Assembly: GCF_024868665.1 (NCBI RefSeq)
Contig: NC_079908.1
Coordinates: 6,350,466-6,414,465 of the forward strand
Length of the DNA: 64,000 nt
Source of the DNA: Triplophysa rosa
Lineage: Eukaryota; Chordata; Actinopteri; Cypriniformes; Nemacheilidae
Direction of reading: 5' to 3'
Of this stretch, positions 58,317 through 64,000 are shown piece after piece (positions within the stretch are counted from its first letter, which is position 1; every line of letters starts with the position of its first letter). Position numbers and translations under genes: made by a program. Under the pieces are notes generated by a model. It worked only from the letters and a program-made list of their open reading frames with translations. It had not been told where the DNA came from and did not search any database.

Positions 58317-58335
58317 CAGGGGGGGTGGGGGGCTC
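58317..58335 (+). promoter_or_regulatory. Polypurine tract before the 3' LTR
   Basis: A G-rich run directly before the 3' LTR, the expected priming site for plus-strand synthesis. Confidence 0.75.
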
Positions 58336-58669
58336 TGTCACGGACAAGGTTCCTGCAGACTCTCCCGTTCGCCATCAGAGGGCTCCCTCCCCAGAATATT
58401 GAACCCCATTCGGACTCAATTTCCCACATGCCTGGTGCTGATTACTCGCACACCTGAACTTCATTTGGAGAGCTATTTAAGTCTGTCTCTTTCCTTGACG
58501 CCTGTTACTGGATTTAGATTGCCCGCTGCCTGCCCCAACCTACGCCTGTTATTGGATTACGAACTGTCTTTCCTTTGATATTGTGTTTGCTGGTGATTGA
58601 CTCTGCTTGTATTACTCTGCTCTTAATAAAACTGCACATGGATCCTCAATCTACGAGTGCTTCGTTACA
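58336..58669 (+). repeat. 3' LTR of the Gypsy element
   Basis: 334 bp, TGTCACGGACAAGG to TTCGTTACA. It is 133 bp shorter than the 5' LTR, the difference lying after CTTTCCTTGAC. Followed directly by AGTGG. Confidence 0.92.
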
Positions 58670-58674
58670 AGTGG

Positions 58675-60406
58675 ATACTATCGCTCAACATTTCTATTGT
58701 TAAAAAAAAGTAAAATATTGAATGTTTAGCCACTAACGTCGTGCGCTGCACTCGAACCTTAACTATCTTCTTTGATTTGATTGGTCACCGCAACGGCTCT
58801 GTAAACAGCAACTCCCACCTTCTTACATTTGATTGGCCAGTGACCACCTTATTTTGACATTGATGTCCACTGCTAGACCGCTGAGGAAAAAAGTTTGCAG
58901 CACCGAAATACAGATTGACTTAGGAATTTATTTCACAAATTTTATTACACACCACAGAAAAAACTGGTGGGGTGCTACCCTGCGTGAGAAAATAGATGTG
59001 GGGCGTGAGAGCGTGAGAAAACAGTCAATTGCGTGAGTCTCATGGCGAATGCGGGAGAGTTGGCAGCCCTGCTTTATTGTATACCCATTGTACCATTGTA
59101 AGTAATAATGCCAGAATTTGGCAAATCAGGAATGTTTTTCATCTGTTTTACACTGCATACGAAAACAGCATGTTCGCTTTGCTAACCCAGCACATGCAGA
59201 GAGAGCGTCCACAGCGCTGTGCTAAAGTCCTTTTAACGGAAGTCGTGCCACTCGGCGGCCTTTCGGGCAGTTATTTGCGCCATAGCAAGACAACAGGCAA
59301 ATAGCCTATTTCTAAAATCTAAAAAAATTAATAAAATAGCATATTTCCGATCAATAATTAAACCTGACATGAACTGTACCGTAACTTTGGTTTGTTAAGT
59401 TCCCAGCTAACATAAGGCTGGCGGACCAGTGGCGGGCCACAAGTGGCAAAGTTGGCGGTCCACCAGCGGGAACCACCTGCGGGCCACCGGCTTTTGCTCA
59501 TCGTTTTACCAGCGGTCCACCGGCGGCAGCCGCCATATTTCTGCCGGTGGTCCGCTGCTAAGCCGCTGGTTTATCATTGATGTTTGCTGGCGCCGCGGTT
59601 TATAATCGTTAAATCACGCTAACCAAAATGTCATTCAACACAAAAACCAATGTTCAATAACAACAGCAAATTTTATATTTTAACAGATTAAATACACAAA
59701 TGCATTACATTTATCAGACCAACACACAAATACAGTATTTGTACCCATATGGAAGTTATCCATGTTTTTTTTACAGCATTTGCAGTAAGACCATACAAAA
59801 TCTACTACAATAATTGATTGTTGTAGCAAAACCACAATAACTATGACATTACAACAACATATAGAAAACCTATACAGACTTTCACCATGGTTTCAAAAGC
59901 ATCAGAACCATTTTTAAAACCTTGATTTGAAAAAAGAAAAAAATAAGATTACATGGTTACAGTGTTACCATAGTAAAACCCAGGGTAGCTGTCGTAAGGC
60001 TATAGAGCTTAACAATGCATATAATTTCAAAGCAACTTAAAAATGCATGTTTCAATGTTACAATCGAAAAATATATCCTTTAATCAGCCAGAGGTGGCTG
60101 TGACTCACTGAGAAACAACAAAGTGATGTTCATATCACAATAGCGCTAAGACAATACAAGTCATGTGTTTAAAGTAATATTCAGTTAAACAGGCAATATT
60201 ATTATAGGTTAAGTTTGCAGATTTTCAACCCATATCCGGCATTTTTTTTTGTGGACAAGTAAATGGGAATATCTCCGTAAGTAACTAAAAACAAAAGGGT
60301 AAACATTGTCCATTTACATATAAGGCCATTATTGTAACAATACAAAGTGGATTGACAATCAGCAAACTAACACTTTCATAGGCAGTGTAATCAGGCAGTG
60401 ATTACA
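58675..60406. other. No gene; a GC-rich repeat at 59401-59590
   Basis: 59401-59590 stands out as GC-rich with many GGCGGNCCA/TGGNCCGCC words in both orientations (GGACCAGTGGCGGGCC, CCGGTGGTCCGC) and is probably a small foldback repeat. GTTGGCAGCCCTG ends at 59071 as a possible hAT end. The remaining sequence is AT-rich and unremarkable. Confidence 0.4.
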
Positions 60407-60599
60407 ATATTTGGCAGGTTTTTTGCCTTTATTTGTACAGTATAGTATGAGAGAGGACAGGAAGCGAAGTGGGAGAGAGAAGGGGGTGGGGTCGGTAAAG
60501 TACCACGAGCCGGGAATGGAACTCGGGTCGCCCAGAGCACAACCACGCCATGTGTCGGAGCACTGCCCACAAGGCTATCAGCTCCTACATATTTGGCAG
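60407..60599 (-). mobile_element. tRNA-derived SINE with 11-bp target duplication
   Basis: The SINE is 60418-60588 (171 bp, minus). Read on the minus strand it has TAGCCTTGTGGGC (box A-like) and GAGTTCCATTCCCGGCTC (box B-like), in tRNA order, and ends with AATAAAGGCAAAAA. It is flanked by ATATTTGGCAG at 60407-60417 and 60589-60599. Made by RNA polymerase III and mobilised by LINE machinery. Confidence 0.88.
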
Positions 60600-61136
60600 T
60601 TTTGTATGTCCATCTATAGTTGCCATCATCTGAAGTCTTTGTGAGTGTTGGCATCATCTGAAGTCATCACAAGTGATGCTGTATCCAATCTGGAGCTGCC
60701 GTAATCTTAAAGTGTAAACCATGACAGATTGAAACAGGAAAGCAAAAGGAGAAAGATTAGCACCGCTGCTGTTCATAATATTATTTTAAGCAAAAGATGA
60801 TCATGTTCACTTTTTACTATTTCATTTATGAAGAACAAGGTTACAAGATGTGTTATGGGATATGTAATGTAAGATATGTAATGCTTAACTAAATGTGAAA
60901 AAGCTCTGGCTCCTTTAATGGACTGTGATATCCTGGATACTACCAATAGTCCAGAGCTTGTGACTTTACTTATCTTATTTTGGAATTATCTGGTTTAATA
61001 GCCATCAGGTTTTTTCTAAGTCCCTTAGTAAATTTGTCATCATAATTTGAAGAACTGGAAAGTCTCTATGGAACAAACTACCTATGCAATAGTATCATTT
61101 AAGTGGGAGGAACAAGCAAACATAACTATAATTTAC
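60600..61136. other. No gene seen
   Basis: AT-rich with no supported feature. Confidence 0.4.
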
Positions 61137-61450
61137 ACTACCATTCAAAGGGTTCAGACTTTTTTATTTCTCTCATTATATGAATATATTGTAAACTGTA
61201 CTTTATTGTAAACTGAATTTTCAACATCATTACGCCAAAGTTCAGTGTCACATGATCCAAGTGACAATTTTGTTGCTCAAGACAATGAAGACTGGAGTAA
61301 TGATGTTGAAAATTCATACTTGCATCACAGAAATAAATTACACTTTACTATATATATTCAAAAAGAAAACAGCTCTTTTATATTGTGGTTAATTAACAGT
61401 TCTATTTATATTGTATTTTTTGCCAAATAAATATCAACATGAATAACAAT
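61137..61450 (+). repeat. Dispersed fish repeat, ACACTACCATTCAAAGG type
   Basis: It starts TTACACTACCATTCAAAGG and contains GAAGACTGGAGTAATGATG and ACAGAAATAAATTACACTTT, a pattern I know from very abundant fish repeats. Non-coding; the 61-codon frame is incidental. Confidence 0.6.
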
Positions 61451-62436
61451 AGCTAGCAAAATAGACATAAAAAGGAAATAAAAATATAAACTACTGTTAA
61501 AAAGTTTAAGGCTATAACTTTAAGGTTTTAGTTACTTGTCATTAGATTCATACTCGTAGCACCTTGGAGATGTTTTCTGCCAGGAGGTCTACTCCACTTC
61601 TACTGCACAGCCATCAGCATGGAAAAATCTTCAAACATAACATTGAATGTTAAGGAATGACAATATAGTGAACTGGGTTTGCAGGTACAAAACCGACTGT
61701 CAGAGTAGCTGCAATACATATGAAAACTTAACTCTCTTAAAATAAGTTTTAAATTGGCTAATGCTAATCAGTCTGTCATCAAGGCTCATTTTATGTAGGT
61801 CTGACTAAAGTAACTACCTGGGACATTAATGTAATACTGTATAAAAGCAAAAATCATCTCATCCACACCCATTTAATGACTTTTAGATGAAAATTTACCT
61901 CAGACAAAATATCAATAAAAGCAATTCCGACAAGCGCAGGACCACTGATACGTTTTCTGTTTAGACATCCTATAAATAGAAACACTTAAACATCTAAATA
62001 TGCCTAATTTACATTTTAATCATTTAATTTACCAATTCTGCCATATTTTTCCTGAATACGTTACATCAGAAAACTTTAAGCGGGAGTGTCCAACTAGTTC
62101 TGACTAATCGCTTAAACTACAAGCAAGGGCTTATAATACACAAGTAAAATGTAAGTATATTCATTTCAAGTAATCAATTTGACATATTTTTAACTAAAAC
62201 AAATTATTACTTGCAGGATTTAGGCCTAACTTTACCTGAAGCGACGACCTGACCGGATCCAGCCATGAGATAGCTCATTAGATATGCATACAGGCCAGCT
62301 ATCATTGGCTTAAACCTGCTGCTTGTCAGTTCCTGGTCCCCCAAGTTTCCATGGTAACTTTTCTCCGCTCCAGTGTGTGATACACATTCAGTGCGCAACG
62401 CACACCCATTAATACACGTCAAATTGGGATTAATAC
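61451..62436. other. No gene seen
   Basis: AT-rich, non-repetitive as far as can be seen. Confidence 0.4.
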
Positions 62437-62478
62437 TGTAATGTCATTATAGTTGTGATTTATTGTTATTAGGATATA

Positions 62479-63221
62479 GCGTAAGGCAGTGGTTCCCAAA
62501 CTTTTTACAATGGCAATTAAATCCCCCCAGGGATTTAACATCATTCTGCGTACCCCCTTTTCTTACAGTCACAATTATGGTCTCAAACATTTTTTTATTT
62601 GCATTTTAAATATGTGTAATTTTCTTTTATCAAACAATAAATTATATATGCCTCATATATAAATAAATGACTCACTGCTAAATGAGATGGACGTGCTTGA
62701 AATGACTTGCATAACTCTGTGATGTTTGGTTGTATCGGAGAAAGTCTGAGTCTCAAATCATTCTCTATGCAGAGTCTGTGTCAATATTTGTTCTTTATGT
62801 GGGCAAGTGCTGAAAACCCACTCTCGCAAAGATACGTTGTGGAGAAGGGCAGTAATGTTTTAAAAGCGCGATCGGCTAAGGCAGGATACTCTGCATGCAA
62901 AGCTATCCAGAAGTCTGTCAGTAATTTTTGTGCGAAGTCACATGCGATACGTAAAGACGTGCGCTTACGCATATTTTTTGATTGGATGTCATGAATTTGA
63001 CCTTTTATGGCACTACGTGACTACTATTTTGCTGTGTGTAGGTACACTAGAGGGAGCACGTCTTTATATTTAGCTTGTGAGAAAAACATGCCTGGATGAT
63101 TGTCAGGTGCGTTATAATTAAGTAAACAGTAGATTTCAGGATTTTGTGAACGTACCCCCTCCGTCACCTGGCGTACCCCCGGGTGTACGCGTACCCCAGT
63201 TTGGGAACCACTGGCGTAAGG
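62479..63221 (-). mobile_element. Non-autonomous hAT, perfect 8-bp duplication, inside an LTR
   Basis: The element is 62487-63213 (727 bp), with ends CAGTGGTTCCCAAACT and AGTTTGGGAACCACTG, perfect 16-bp inverses, flanked by GCGTAAGG at 62479-62486 and 63214-63221. The left ~450 bp are nearly identical to 42888-43322. It is an internal deletion derivative of the same family. Confidence 0.95.
62781..62972 (-). pseudogene. hAT transposase C-terminal fragment in the deletion derivative
   Basis: Minus-strand residues FAQKLLTDFWIALHAEYPAL and LLPFSTTYLCESGFSALAHI match the corresponding part of the transposase at 43075-43340. The gene is cut near 62940, where sequence jumps to the other terminus. 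It has no catalytic part and would need transposase from elsewhere. Confidence 0.85.
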
Positions 63222-63407
63222 TAATTACTCCCTGTGCCCTTAAAACGAGAGAGAAGGGGGAGGGGGGGGCTAGAGAGGAAGGTTGGCTTGTGGGGTTTGG
63301 TTAAGTGTTGGTGTTATGGCCAGTGCAGTGAACCTGGATATATTGTTAAACTCTTAGAGAAGTTGAACGGAGGAACGCCTGGTCATTTTGTTCAAATAAC
63401 GCTACAT

Positions 63408-63421
63408 TGGTGTCAGAAGTG
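63408..63421 (+). promoter_or_regulatory. Primer binding site (tRNA-Leu-like)
   Basis: TGGTGTCAGAAGTG begins one base after the LTR end and is close to the complement of a tRNA-Leu 3' end. It starts minus-strand synthesis in LTR elements. Confidence 0.75.
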
Positions 63422-63458
63422 ACGAACTTCATTGCAAAAGTAAGGATTAGCGACCGCT

Positions 63459-64000
63459 ATGGACCTAGGAGCTCGGGCCAAAGTGAAGAAAGTGGCGCCG
63501 GATGCAGCCGCGCAGAGAAGAAGTGAGTGCATTGAGACACATGAGACAAATGCTGCTTCGCGCTGGAGTGGTATAGCTAGGCAGAGAGATGCTGACATGT
63601 TAAGCGCTGCTGAAGCCGGTTTTGCCGCGATGTTCACGCCATGCGGTTGGAACTCACATCAACAAAATGAGGGCGAAATGATGGCGCATGCCGGTGTTAC
63701 GCCCTCACGCATCGACGCAGAGTTACGTGATGTAAACAAACATGGCGGCGCCCATGCCCAGAAAAGCAGTGATGGAGATTCAGAAAAGATGTCCGCTATT
63801 AAAACGCCAAAGTTTTCTGGTAAAACAGACTGGAATGCATTCAAAGCACAATTTGAACTGTTAGCGGATGCAGCTGGTTAGTCTGAAAAGCACAAAGGCC
63901 TACAGTTAGCACTTTGCCTCTACGATGATGCTGCCGCCTGCTTGTTGTTAAGTCCTGGGGAGAGAAGCAATTATGCAGCTTTGGTCGGGGCTCTAAACAG
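63459..64000 (+). pseudogene. Gag of the second Gypsy-like element, partial, one in-frame stop
   Basis: The ATG at 63459 lies 38 bases after the primer binding site. The frame is 140 residues, alanine-rich, and then a region typical of Ty3/Gypsy Gag: MSAIKTPKFSGKTDWNAFKA, then QFELLADAAG. A TAG at 63879 interrupts, and the same frame continues open with KHKGLQLALCLYDDAAACLL to the window edge. The product would be a capsid precursor. It is cut by the window, so the rest of the element cannot be judged. Confidence 0.75.

Larger units (their letters stand above)
53419..58674 (+). mobile_element. Ty3/Gypsy chromodomain retrotransposon, full span, decayed
   Basis: The element is 53424-58669 with LTRs at both ends and the 5-bp target duplication AGTGG at 53419-53423 and 58670-58674. 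The order is gag, protease, reverse transcriptase, RNase H, integrase, chromodomain, which is that of vertebrate Sushi-type chromoviruses. At least six frame changes or stops and a short LINE insertion break pol, so it is a non-coding fossil. By eye the two LTRs differ at only about six bases over the shared ~330 bp, so the insertion is not very old. Confidence 0.93.
62437..63406 (+). repeat. 5' LTR of a second Gypsy-like element, split by a hAT
   Basis: The LTR begins TGTAATGTCATTATAG at 62437 and ends GCTACA at 63406, immediately before a primer binding site. Without the hAT and its duplication the LTR is about 235 bp. The partner LTR would lie beyond the window, so the start is less certain than the end. 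Confidence 0.65.

Noticed and set aside
53424..58669. Domesticated or active Gypsy gene
   Set aside because: Frame breaks in every domain plus altered catalytic residues rule out function at this copy.
63040..63180. Separate gene or tRNA near the LTR end
   Set aside because: This stretch lies inside the hAT ends (62487-63213) and shows no tRNA fold or coding frame.
1..64000. CRISPR array, bacterial operon or phage features
   Set aside because: No regularly spaced identical repeats with unique spacers and no prokaryotic gene organisation; element types are all vertebrate.

Overview
This window reads as vertebrate, most likely teleost (cyprinid-type) fish, intergenic and intronic DNA. It is AT-rich, has no long intact host gene, and is packed with fish-type mobile elements. 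These include L2 LINE 3' ends, hAT, PIF/Harbinger and Tc1 elements, TTAA-flanked MITEs, a chromodomain Ty3/Gypsy retrotransposon, a second Gypsy-like element, a tRNA-type SINE and GA microsatellites. Species cannot be fixed from sequence alone.

The only host coding sequence I recognise is a short minus-strand exon at 32910-33024. It encodes a 38-residue N-terminus ending at a consensus splice donor. It matches the alternative first exon of the DLC1/STARD13 family of RhoGAPs. If so, about 1-32.9 kb is the first intron of that transcript, and the sequence above 33.1 kb is its 5' flank or an intron of a longer isoform. I found no SAM-domain second exon in the window.

Layout: 1-12.9 kb is mostly unique AT-rich DNA with small MITEs, an L2 tail inside a MITE, and an hAT MITE with a perfect 8-bp target duplication (11000-11263). 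12.9-20.9 kb has dispersed repeats, a 792-bp TIR element and a long GA tract. 20.98-23.33 kb is a multi-tier foldback. 25-31 kb has a Harbinger derivative, a palindromic TTAA MITE and an hAT MITE. 32.9-33.1 kb is the host exon. 33.5-39.9 kb has foldback MITEs and a 3' L2 fragment. 41.4-46.3 kb is a cluster in which a truncated hAT transposase abuts a truncated Tc1 that has taken two later insertions. 47.7-48.65 kb is a TTAA element with an hAT MITE inserted in its end. 51.4-52.2 kb is a second Harbinger derivative. 53.4-58.7 kb is a full-span but decayed chromodomain Gypsy with LTRs and a 5-bp target duplication. 60.4 kb has a SINE. From 62.4 kb to the edge is the 5' part of another LTR element whose LTR is interrupted by a non-autonomous hAT.

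Nothing here looks like a multi-gene functional system. What the window offers is a readable order of nested insertions with exact target duplications, plus one probable alternative promoter and first exon of a Rho regulator.
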